From Candidatus Nanosyncoccus nanoralicus (GTDB lineage Bacteria > Patescibacteriota > Saccharimonadia > Saccharimonadales > Saccharimonadaceae), in assembly GCF_004138405.1 (NCBI RefSeq), contig NZ_PRLL01000027.1, forward strand, positions 1-5,031: DNA of 5,031 nucleotides, read 5' to 3'. The notes under the pieces were generated by a model. It made no database searches and was not told the origin of the DNA. It worked only from the letters and a program-made list of their open reading frames with translations. The translations under genes were made by a program, and so were the position numbers. How positions within the stretch are numbered: the stretch's first letter is position 1; every line of letters starts with the position of its first letter. Of this stretch, positions 1 through 5,031 are shown piece after piece.

Positions 1-1
1 C

Positions 2-244
2 TTTTTGGTCGCTGCCGTCATTGCCTTACTAAATCAGTCTCTTGGCGTCGCACTTCTTATTATTCCATTTGTATCCTTTTTAGCTCTATCTGCCAATATG
101 ATTGTTTGGGCACTTGTCCGTATGTTTCTGGACGAATCTACTAAAAATGATTATAAAAAATCAGAAGCCTCCAAAGGTGAAAGTGAAAAAGCAGTAGATT
201 CTGTTAAAAATAAACGCTCCAAAGCAACATCAAAAAATAGTTAA
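2..244 (+). CDS. C-terminal end of a membrane protein, unknown function (5' partial)
   Basis: The reading frame is open to the left edge, so the start lies outside the window; the TTG at position 5 is in frame but probably internal, because the frame continues upstream and no ribosome site is visible. The visible part begins with about 40 strongly hydrophobic residues (from LVAAVIALLNQ through ALVRMFL), enough for one long or two short membrane helices. It then changes sharply to a hydrophilic, Lys/Ser/Glu-rich tail of about 35 residues ending KRSKATSKNS. A basic tail directly after a membrane segment suggests, by the positive-inside rule, that the C-terminus is cytoplasmic. No family motif is recognisable in this fragment. 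The gene ends with TAA, and a strong hairpin terminator lies about 70 bases downstream, so it closes its own transcription unit. Confidence 0.7.
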   Translation, partial: FLVAAVIALLNQSLGVALLIIPFVSFLALSANMIVWALVRMFLDESTKNDYKKSEASKGESEKAVDSVKNKRSKATSKNS

Positions 245-267
245 ATCTAACAAGATAATGTTAGCAA

Positions 268-300
268 AACAAACATATAAGAATCTCTCAAATGTTTGTT
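268..300. repeat. 9-bp inverted repeat after the membrane-protein gene
   Basis: AACAAACAT (268-276) is the exact reverse complement of ATGTTTGTT (292-300), with a 15-base spacer. A smaller 6-bp inverted repeat, CTAACA/TGTTAG (247-252 and 259-264), sits just before it. Neither is followed by a T-tract. They could be 3'-UTR stem-loops protecting the upstream mRNA or a protein-binding site, but in AT-rich DNA they may also be chance. Confidence 0.4.
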
Positions 301-313
301 AATCTCACAATTT

Positions 314-341
314 AAAAAATAGAGCAACGCTCTATTTTTTT
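314..341. terminator. Strong intrinsic terminator, symmetrical
   Basis: A perfect 12-bp stem is formed by AAAAAATAGAGC (314-325) and GCTCTATTTTTT (329-340) around the 3-base loop AAC, running into seven T residues on the + strand. The A-run on the left arm means the element could also stop transcription arriving from the other side. It closes the membrane-protein gene and insulates the promoter of the large gene, whose -10 element starts only 10 bases further on. Confidence 0.9.
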
Positions 342-347
342 ATTTCA

Positions 348-356
348 TGCTACAAT
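348..356 (+). promoter_or_regulatory. Extended -10 promoter for the 809-residue protein
   Basis: TG-C-TACAAT fits the extended -10 pattern TGnTATAAT with one mismatch. No convincing -35 hexamer lies 17 bases upstream, because that stretch is the terminator stem; this is expected if the TG extension carries recognition. Transcription should start near 362-364, giving a leader of about 40 bases. The gap promoter at 4045-4053 has almost the same core, preceded by A and followed by AA in both cases. Confidence 0.65.
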
Positions 357-402
357 AACCATATACGCAATATAAATAATTCATGCTCTAAAGAGGGATT
401 CC

Positions 403-2832
403 ATGCCAAGTCTATCACCGAATCAACTTAATTCTGCATCAAATGTAGATGATCAGCAAAACGAAATTCTATCAGAAAAACAATCTCTCACTCGCCTCCA
501 AAACGAAATCGGCTCCAAAGTCCTCTCTCTTGTTAACTTTGAATCTAAGCATAAAGACATCGTCGAATCCTCTTTCAACAAAGCTCGCCAAAACAAAGAA
601 AAACTCCCAGGCAAAAATAATGAACGTAGAAACTTCGCCTATCTCTCTCGCCTCAATAATATGGTTGAGAAGTATGGCGATAAAGTTGAGCAAAAACTCT
701 GGGAGGCCTCTGCCGAAAATCTCGTCATGGACTATGAAGACATCCCAGACGCCTATTGGAAACAACAGGAACAGATCCTAAGAGACAACGGTCAAGGTAG
801 AGAATTAAGTAAATATCAAAAGGAAATCCTCGCTGAAGATCTCATCGAAAAGCAGCGTGAGTCTATCAATACCTGGTCTAACTACTTAGGTGATAAAGAC
901 TGCCCTTATCCTACTTGGTTTAAAGTCTATGCCTTCGATGGTGTTTCTAAAATGGGACTTATCAATAAAGAAACCAAAGAGTTTGAGAAACGCGATAAAA
1001 CTACCGTTGCAAGTTTCCCAACTCTTAATCCTGAAGTCTTAGCTAAGGTTTATCGCAACATCAACGAGTTCTATGCTGTAAATGAAGAAGACTGGTTAGC
1101 ACAACATCCAGATGATGAAAAACTAGTATCTCTAGTTAAATCTGGTAACTTCCCCAAACTCTACGCTAAAGAACTCTTTGACACCAAGACCATCATTAAA
1201 ACCCCAGAAAACCCAGAGGATGTCGAAGGCGATTGGTTTACATACCAACTTGGCGATGAAGATGAACTCGCTAAAACCGCCGAAGGGACTGGTTGGTGCA
1301 TTGCCGACCCAAACGTTGCACGTAGCTATCTTTCTTATGGTAATTATGCTGGCAATGAAAATGATTGGGAAGATGATGAAGACTGGGAAGATGATGATGA
1401 AGATGATGATGAAGACTGGGAAGATGAGGAAGAAGATTGGAAGGAAGAAGAGGACAATAATAATTGGGGAGAAGATGAAAATAATCCAGAAGAAGATGAA
1501 AATAATCCAGAAGAAGATAACGAAAGTAATCCCAAAGCCAAGTTCATTGTCTTTAAACTAAAAGCTCCAAATTCCCCAGACGGCTATTCCACTAATGGCG
1601 TTGCCTCCATTCGTCTTGACCCGGATGGCAAGGTTACTGAAGTTTCAGGATTAAACGAGGGGCAGGCCATTGAAGATTCTTTGATCCCCACCGTAAAAGA
1701 AAAAGTCTTGTCTTTGCCAGGCGGCAAAGAGTTTCTTCAGAAATTCGAGGATAAGCAAACTCTCATCAAACTAGATCATAAAATGCAAAATGGCGAAGAC
1801 TTAACCAAAGAAGAACTCAGCTTCCTCTATGAGCTAGATCGCCCAATTGCTACTCTAGACACCTATAATAGTAGAGATCCTAGAATAACAGAGTTAAAAG
1901 AAAAGTATGGCATAGAATACACCTTAGAAAAAGGAGTAGATGCTAATAAATTGGCTTCAAGTTTAGAACCTGAAGATATTGCTAAAAACCTGGACCCTCT
2001 TATAAGGCACGGTGTAGATATTGATATTAACGAATTGGTTTCAGACTTAGATTCCGTTCAAATTGCCAAAAATCTAGACAAACTCATTGAACACGGTGCA
2101 GATATTGATGTTAATGAATTAGTTTCAAGCCTATACCCAGACGATATCGCCTATAATCTAGAATATCTCCTCGAACACGGTGCAAGTGTTAATAATCTTG
2201 TAAATAATATGATGTCTTATGATATCATAGCAAACCTAGACTATCTCCTCGAACATGGTGCAGATATTAATAATATCGAAAATAACATAGATTCAGACGA
2301 TACCTCCGATAATCTAGATTATCTCCTCGAACATGGTGCAGATATTAATAACATCCTGGATAACATGGATTCAGACGATATCTCCTATAATCTGGATTCT
2401 CTCCTCAAAAATGGTGTAGATATTAATAATATCGTAAATCGCATGAATTCAGACGATGTCGAAAAAAACCTAGATTATCTCCTCGAACATGGTGCAGATA
2501 TTAATAATATCGTAAATCACATGGACTCAGACGATATTGCCTATGATCCAGATTATCTCCTCAAACACGGTGCAGATATTAATAATATCGTAAATCACAT
2601 GTATCCAGAAGATATCGAAAAAAGACTAGATTATCTTCTTGAACACGGTGCAGAAATTGATGTCAACAAATTAGTCTCAGATTTAGACTTTCTTCGTATC
2701 GCAGATAACCTAGATACCCTCCTCAGGAATGGCGCAGATATTGATGACGTAATAAAAAGACTAGACAAAAGACACATTAAAGATAACATCTCCTCCGAAA
2801 ATACGGCGCAAATCTCGATGATTATTAAGTAA
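403..2832 (+). CDS. Large acidic repeat protein with 'GTGWC' domain and ankyrin-like repeats, unknown function
   Basis: This 809-residue protein has no signal peptide or membrane segment, so it is probably cytoplasmic. The ATG is preceded by AAGAGGG (391-397) at workable spacing. Residues 1-160 are polar and probably helical. Residues 150-500 resemble, from memory, a widespread Patescibacteria family of unknown function: a CPYPTWFKVYAF segment (167-178), an FEKRDKTTVASFP segment (194-206), GTGWCIAD (295-302), strands FIVFKLK (381-387) and ASIRLDPDG (401-409), then VTEVSGLNEGQ (411-421). The order Cys, strands, Glu, Gln recalls PcfJ-like domains, but this is only a suggestion. A 59-residue acidic tract (318-376) interrupts the domain. 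Residues 524-789 form ten 26- or 28-residue repeats built around LDYLLEHGADIN, preceded by a degenerate copy (498-523). Such repeats usually mediate protein binding. The gene appears monocistronic. No enzyme activity can be assigned. The reading frame is very secure; the function is not. Confidence 0.93.
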   Translation: MPSLSPNQLNSASNVDDQQNEILSEKQSLTRLQNEIGSKVLSLVNFESKHKDIVESSFNKARQNKEKLPGKNNERRNFAYLSRLNNMVEKYGDKVEQKLWEASAENLVMDYEDIPDAYWKQQEQILRDNGQGRELSKYQKEILAEDLIEKQRESINTWSNYLGDKDCPYPTWFKVYAFDGVSKMGLINKETKEFEKRDKTTVASFPTLNPEVLAKVYRNINEFYAVNEEDWLAQHPDDEKLVSLVKSGNFPKLYAKELFDTKTIIKTPENPEDVEGDWFTYQLGDEDELAKTAEGTGWCIADPNVARSYLSYGNYAGNENDWEDDEDWEDDDEDDDEDWEDEEEDWKEEEDNNNWGEDENNPEEDENNPEEDNESNPKAKFIVFKLKAPNSPDGYSTNGVASIRLDPDGKVTEVSGLNEGQAIEDSLIPTVKEKVLSLPGGKEFLQKFEDKQTLIKLDHKMQNGEDLTKEELSFLYELDRPIATLDTYNSRDPRITELKEKYGIEYTLEKGVDANKLASSLEPEDIAKNLDPLIRHGVDIDINELVSDLDSVQIAKNLDKLIEHGADIDVNELVSSLYPDDIAYNLEYLLEHGASVNNLVNNMMSYDIIANLDYLLEHGADINNIENNIDSDDTSDNLDYLLEHGADINNILDNMDSDDISYNLDSLLKNGVDINNIVNRMNSDDVEKNLDYLLEHGADINNIVNHMDSDDIAYDPDYLLKHGADINNIVNHMYPEDIEKRLDYLLEHGAEIDVNKLVSDLDFLRIADNLDTLLRNGADIDDVIKRLDKRHIKDNISSENTAQISMIIK
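1354..1530 (+). repeat. Acidic, tryptophan-spaced low-complexity tract (residues 318-376)
   Basis: Of these 59 residues 38 are Asp or Glu, with one Lys. Five Trp (322, 328, 339, 346, 355) recur in a D-W-E/K or N-W-G setting, giving units such as DWEDDE and DWEDDDEDDD. The DNA is a run of GAT/GAA/GAC triplets, so slippage would add or remove codons without breaking the frame. It sits between the YLSYG segment and the FIVFKLK strand of the central domain, so it looks like an insertion in a surface loop. Disorder is expected. Confidence 0.85.
1471..1512 (+). repeat. Two perfect 21-bp tandem copies
   Basis: Two identical 21-bp units (1471-1491 and 1492-1512) each encode EDENNPE; six bases of a third copy follow at 1513-1518. 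With no synonymous differences between the copies, the duplication looks recent. It forms the right-hand end of the acidic tract. Confidence 0.9.
1972..2769 (+). repeat. Ten tandem 78/84-bp repeats encoding ankyrin-like units
   Basis: Units by residue number: 524-551 and 552-579 (28 each), 580-605, 606-631, 632-657, 658-683, 684-709 and 710-735 (26 each), 736-763 (28), 764-789 (26). A partial unit follows at 790-796. The consensus is roughly DDIAYNLDYLLEHGADIN followed by NIVNHMDS. The 28-residue form carries two extra residues after the GADI turn, as in IDVNELVSSL. LLEHGADIN matches the end of helix 2 and the turn of ankyrin repeats, but the usual 33-residue length and the TPLH signature are missing, so each unit looks like two short helices and a turn. 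Unit 8 has DP where the others have NL, which would disturb its first helix. At DNA level, 32 identical bases are shared by units 4, 5 and 7, and 33 by units 7 and 8, pointing to recent duplication or gene conversion. Confidence 0.93.
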
Positions 2833-2849
2833 AAATTAAAACTCCATTT

Positions 2850-2878
2850 TTGACATATTTGATAATCCTGCAGATTAT
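2850..2878 (+). promoter_or_regulatory. Possible upstream promoter of rpsL-rpsG
   Basis: A perfect -35 TTGACA (2850-2855) is followed, after exactly 17 bases, by GATTAT (2873-2878), a 4-of-6 match to the -10 consensus. It begins only 17 bases after the stop codon of the large gene. GATTAT is also the right arm of a 6-bp inverted repeat (ATAATC at 2862-2867), so the site may be regulated or the match may be coincidental. It would be an addition to the better promoter 55 bases downstream. Confidence 0.4.
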
Positions 2879-2904
2879 GTAAATCCTTAACAAAAAACCA
2901 GAAA

Positions 2905-2933
2905 TTGACGAAATTCCAGGCAAGTAGTATAAT
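2905..2933 (+). promoter_or_regulatory. Main sigma70-type promoter of rpsL-rpsG
   Basis: TTGACG (2905-2910, 5 of 6 to consensus) and a perfect TATAAT (2928-2933) are separated by exactly 17 bases. This is the best promoter in the window, as expected for highly expressed ribosomal genes. Transcription should start near 2940, leaving a leader of about 105 bases. Confidence 0.85.
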
Positions 2934-2939
2934 ATTATA

Positions 2940-3044
2940 AGAGTTTCAAGCGGAATCCCATTGCTGTAAAGGAGGACGCTACGAAGTTGAGAGACTTCAA
3001 ACCGAAAAGGTAAACTATAAATCGATTTAATATAAGAGGATAAA
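2940..3044 (+). promoter_or_regulatory. Structured 5' leader of the rpsL-rpsG mRNA
   Basis: The leader holds three notable elements. First, GAAGTT (2983-2988) pairs with GACTTC (2993-2998), closed by a GU pair under a GAGA loop, which is a GNRA tetraloop. Second, AGCG (2949-2952) can pair with CGCT (2977-2980), and TCC (2956-2958) with GGA (2971-2973), across a symmetric purine loop of GAA facing GGA. Third, a near-complete Shine-Dalgarno sequence AAAGGAGG (2968-2975) lies in that second helix, about 70 bases before the S12 start. The rest (2999-3044) is AU-rich and contains the 12-bp palindrome TAAATCGATTTA (3018-3029) and the real ribosome site. The features suggest translational control of the S12-S7 unit, for instance by a ribosomal protein, but no known leader family is recognised. 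Confidence 0.5.
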
Positions 3045-3458
3045 ATGCCAACAATCAATCAATTGATTAGGAAACCACGTAAAGTGGCTGCAAGAAAGTC
3101 AAAGTCACCAGCTCTTGGTAGTATTGTCAATACTCTTAAGACTCGTTACTACGATCAGCCAGCTCCATTAAAACGTGGTGTTTGTATCAAAGTTACCACC
3201 AAGACCCCAAAGAAACCAAACTCAGCTCTTCGTAAAGTAGCTCGTGTTCGTCTTACTAACGGTCAAGAAGTTTGGGCCTATATCGGTGGTGAAGGTCACA
3301 ACCTACAGGAGCACGCCGTTGTTCTCGTTCGTGGTGGTCGTGTCCCTGATCTTCCAGGTGTCCGCTATCACATCGTCCGTGGTACCCTCGATCTTCAGGG
3401 TGTTAACGGTCGCAAACAGGGTCGCTCAAAATACGGCGCCAAGAAGGAGGGTAAGTAA
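3045..3458 (+). CDS. rpsL: Small ribosomal subunit protein uS12
   Basis: S12 sits at the decoding centre of the 30S subunit and influences accuracy. The 137-residue protein starts with the conserved [11 protein letters not shown], and AAGAGGA (3034-3040) lies four bases before the ATG, so the start is secure. It contains [20 protein letters not shown] (54-73), [20 protein letters not shown] (81-100), and [15 protein letters not shown] (102-116). Lys56 and Lys57 match the streptomycin-related K42/K43 of E. coli (mature numbering). About 13 extra residues near 26-42 make it longer than the 124-residue E. coli protein; Bacillus-type S12 has a similar insertion. Unusually, Pro101 replaces the lysine (E. 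coli K87) that normally precedes the aspartate methylthiolated by RimO; that aspartate, Asp102, is kept. The gene is first in a two-gene unit with rpsG. Confidence 0.99.
   Translation: MPTINQLIRKPRKVAARKSKSPALGSIVNTLKTRYYDQPAPLKRGVCIKVTTKTPKKPNSALRKVARVRLTNGQEVWAYIGGEGHNLQEHAVVLVRGGRVPDLPGVRYHIVRGTLDLQGVNGRKQGRSKYGAKKEGK
3443..3451 (+). promoter_or_regulatory. Ribosome-binding site of rpsG inside the end of rpsL
   Basis: GAAGGAGGG lies within the last codons of S12 (the KKEGK tail), 10 bases before the rpsG ATG. With only two bases between the genes, ribosomes finishing S12 are well placed to restart on S7, which would couple their translation and keep the two proteins in balance. Confidence 0.85.
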
Positions 3459-3460
3459 TT

Positions 3461-3940
3461 ATGCCACGTAAAACTACTAAATCACTTGAACGTAAAGTCA
3501 ACCCAGATCGTCGCTACCAGTCTATTCTTGTTCAGCGTTTGATCAATAAATCCATGCTTAATGGTAAGAAGCAAGTTGCCGAACGCGCAGTTTACTCTGC
3601 CATCGAAGGTGCAGCAAAGAAACTTGGCTCAGAGAATCCAGTAGAAGTTCTTGAAAAAGCTATTGCCAATGTTTCTCCAGATTTTGAAGTTAAATCCCGC
3701 CGTGTTGGTGGTGCTAACTACCAAATTCCATTCCCAATTTCCGGCCACCGTCAGATGCACTTTGCCTTTTCATGGCTCGTTGTCTCTGCTCGTGCTCGTA
3801 AGGGTATGCCATACGAACGTCGTCTTGAAGCCGAAATCGTCGATGCCTACAATGCAACCGGCGCTGCCTTCAAGAAGAAGGAAGACACACACCGCATGGC
3901 TGAAGCCAACCGTGCTTTCGCACACTTTGCTCGTGGCTAA
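3461..3940 (+). CDS. rpsG: Small ribosomal subunit protein uS7
   Basis: S7 is a primary binder of the 3' domain of 16S rRNA; it starts assembly of the 30S head and lines the E site. At 159 residues it is close to the usual bacterial length. Recognisable parts are MPRK at the start, INKSMLNGKKQVAERAVYSA (28-47), the rRNA-binding beta-hairpin EVKSRRVGGANYQIP (76-90) and the near-invariant C-terminal block KKKEDTHRMAEANRAFAHF (138-156). It follows rpsL after two bases and is followed by a strong terminator. In E. coli, S7 represses this unit by binding a long rpsL-rpsG gap; here that gap is absent, so any feedback must act elsewhere, possibly on the rpsL leader. The usual third gene, fusA, does not follow. 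Confidence 0.99.
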   Translation: MPRKTTKSLERKVNPDRRYQSILVQRLINKSMLNGKKQVAERAVYSAIEGAAKKLGSENPVEVLEKAIANVSPDFEVKSRRVGGANYQIPFPISGHRQMHFAFSWLVVSARARKGMPYERRLEAEIVDAYNATGAAFKKKEDTHRMAEANRAFAHFARG

Positions 3941-3953
3941 TCAAGAGTTTTCT

Positions 3954-3980
3954 AAAAACACCACTTCGGTGGTGTTTTTT
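3954..3980 (+). terminator. Intrinsic terminator of rpsL-rpsG
   Basis: A perfect 11-bp stem, AAAAACACCAC (3954-3964) with GTGGTGTTTTT (3969-3979), is capped by TTCG with a C-G closing pair, the very stable C(UUCG)G tetraloop, and ends in six T residues. It lies 13 bases after the rpsG stop and separates the ribosomal unit from gap. Confidence 0.95.
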
Positions 3981-4044
3981 ATTGAAAAGTTCTCATTCAA
4001 CATAGATTATTCTCATACTAAATCCCCTTAAGCCTAAACTGATA

Positions 4045-4053
4045 TGCTATAAT
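4045..4053 (+). promoter_or_regulatory. Extended -10 promoter of gap
   Basis: TG-C-TATAAT is a perfect extended -10 element. The sequence 17 bases upstream (around 4025-4030, CCCTTA) is not a good -35. Transcription should start near 4060, leaving only about 15 bases before the ATG, just enough for the ribosome site. The terminator upstream supports an independent transcript. The stretch between terminator and promoter (3981-4044) shows only a short direct repeat TTCTCAT (3990-3996, 4010-4016). Confidence 0.75.
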
Positions 4054-4063
4054 AATCTAAAAT

Positions 4064-4070
4064 AAGGAGG
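4064..4070 (+). promoter_or_regulatory. Ribosome-binding site of gap
   Basis: AAGGAGG, a strong match to the Shine-Dalgarno consensus, is followed by TAAA and the ATG. The same TAAA-ATG junction precedes rpsL (AAGAGGA-TAAA-ATG). It fixes the gap start and suggests efficient translation. Confidence 0.85.
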
Positions 4071-4074
4071 TAAA

Positions 4075-5031
4075 ATGATAAAACTTGCAATTAACGGCTT
4101 CGGTCGCATCGGTCGTAATGCCTTCAAGATTGCTTTTGAGCGTCGTGACGTCAAGGTCGTTGCTATCAATGACCTAACAGATACCAAGACGCTAGCTCAT
4201 TTATTAAAACACGATTCAAGTTACGGTACTTATGATCGCGATGTTAAATTTGACGAAGAGAATCTTATTGTTGACGGTGAAAAAATCCGTGTCTATGCAG
4301 AGAAAGAACCAAAAAATCTTCCATGGAAAGATCATCGTGTTGATGTTGTGATTGAATCAACAGGCTTTTTCACAGATCCAGCTAAGGCTGCCGCCCACCT
4401 TGAGGCTGGCGCTCAGAAGGTGGTCATTTCCGCTCCAGCCAAAGGTGAAGGCGCCAAAACCATCGTCATTGGCGTTAATGAAGACACTGTAACAGAAGAT
4501 GACAAGATTTTATCCAACGCATCATGTACCACCAACTGTATTGCTCCAGTTATGAAGGTACTTGAAGATAACTTTGGTATCGAAAAAGCTCTTATGACTA
4601 CCGTGCATTCCTATACTGCTTCTCAGCGTATCTTGGATGCTCCTGCTAAGGATTTACGCGAGGCTCGCGCAGCTGCCGAAAATATCGTACCTACTTCAAC
4701 TGGTGCTTCCAAGGCTGCAGCCCTCACCATTCCTGCTCTCAAAGGGAAATTTGACGGCCTTTCCATTCGTGTTCCGACCCCAGTTGTCTCTCTTGCCGAT
4801 ATTACGGCGGTCTTAAAGAAAGACACTACTATTGAAGAACTTCAGGAAGTCTTTAAAAATGCTGCCAAAGAACCATTCTATGAAGGCATCCTTGGTGTCT
4901 CTGAAGAGCCTCTTGTTTCAATCGACTATCGTGGTAATTCTCACTCCAGTATTGTTGATCTTCCGCTTATTAATGTGGTTGATAAAAACTTAGTAAAAGT
5001 GGTTGCTTGGTATGATAATGAATGGGGCTAT
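4075..5031 (+). CDS. gap: Glyceraldehyde-3-phosphate dehydrogenase, NAD-type (3' partial)
   Basis: This enzyme oxidatively phosphorylates glyceraldehyde 3-phosphate to 1,3-bisphosphoglycerate, reducing NAD, in cytoplasmic glycolysis. The 319 visible codons run off the right edge without a stop; the last residues are the conserved WYDNEWGY, so only about 15-20 residues should be missing. The Rossmann motif NGFGRIGR (7-14) is intact, and Asp33 in INDLTD is the acidic residue that binds the adenosine ribose and favours NAD over NADP. The catalytic SNASCTTN has Cys151, with His178 in TVHSYT; substrate phosphate contacts are expected at Thr209/Gly210 (PTSTGA) and Arg232 (IRVPTP). VPTPVVS replaces the commoner VPTPNVS, a variant I associate with Patescibacteria GAPDH from memory. 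It is transcribed from its own promoter, separate from rpsL-rpsG. Confidence 0.98.
   Translation, partial: MIKLAINGFGRIGRNAFKIAFERRDVKVVAINDLTDTKTLAHLLKHDSSYGTYDRDVKFDEENLIVDGEKIRVYAEKEPKNLPWKDHRVDVVIESTGFFTDPAKAAAHLEAGAQKVVISAPAKGEGAKTIVIGVNEDTVTEDDKILSNASCTTNCIAPVMKVLEDNFGIEKALMTTVHSYTASQRILDAPAKDLREARAAAENIVPTSTGASKAAALTIPALKGKFDGLSIRVPTPVVSLADITAVLKKDTTIEELQEVFKNAAKEPFYEGILGVSEEPLVSIDYRGNSHSSIVDLPLINVVDKNLVKVVAWYDNEWGY

Noticed and set aside
1344..1547. A 67-codon minus-strand frame made almost entirely of Ser
   Set aside because: It is the antisense of the same acidic triplet repeats and has no start context.
1178..1561. A 127-codon frame in +2 across the acidic tract, rich in Met and Lys
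   Set aside because: It is the frame shadow of GAT/GAA triplet repeats; the composition is absurd for a protein and there is no ribosome site.
1894..2790. CRISPR-like repeat array
   Set aside because: The repeats are contiguous 78/84-bp coding units in one open frame with no unique spacers.
2862..2878. Terminator after the large gene
   Set aside because: The 6-bp stem is short and AT-rich and is followed by A residues rather than a T-tract, so termination here is not supported.
2825..3058. A 77-codon minus-strand frame over the rpsL promoter and leader
   Set aside because: It overlaps the start of rpsL and the best promoter in the window, has no upstream ribosome site and looks like a chance AT-rich frame.
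4623..4826. A 67-codon minus-strand frame inside gap
   Set aside because: It lies wholly within a conserved GAPDH coding region and is a codon-usage shadow.

Overview
The window most likely comes from a Candidate Phyla Radiation (Patescibacteria) genome, possibly Saccharibacteria, although the sequence does not fix the lineage. The reasons are the low-GC DNA read with the standard code (TAA ends all four genes whose ends are visible), the style of the S12, S7 and GAPDH proteins, and a large protein whose central region resembles, from memory, a poorly characterised family of Patescibacteria. All genes lie on the + strand.

Layout: (1) the 3' end of a membrane-protein gene, up to 244, followed by a hairpin-rich gap with a strong terminator at 314-341. 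(2) A monocistronic 809-residue protein (403-2832) with its own extended -10 promoter. It has a polar N-terminal half, a 'GTGWC' domain split by a 59-residue acidic, tryptophan-spaced tract, and ten C-terminal 26/28-residue ankyrin-like repeats. (3) A 212-base gap with one excellent and one possible sigma70-type promoter and a roughly 105-base structured leader. (4) The ribosomal pair rpsL-rpsG (S12, S7), separated by 2 bases and closed by a UUCG-loop terminator, with no fusA or tuf following directly. (5) gap (glyceraldehyde-3-phosphate dehydrogenase) with its own extended -10 promoter, running off the right edge about 15-20 codons before its expected end.

The ribosomal and glycolytic genes are ordinary housekeeping functions. 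The two least explained parts are the repeat protein, whose function is unknown, and the rpsL leader. The leader carries a near-perfect Shine-Dalgarno sequence about 70 bases before the real start, next to a GNRA-capped hairpin. No CRISPR array, tRNA, rRNA, insertion sequence or attachment site was seen, and no gene-free stretch exceeds about 215 bases.
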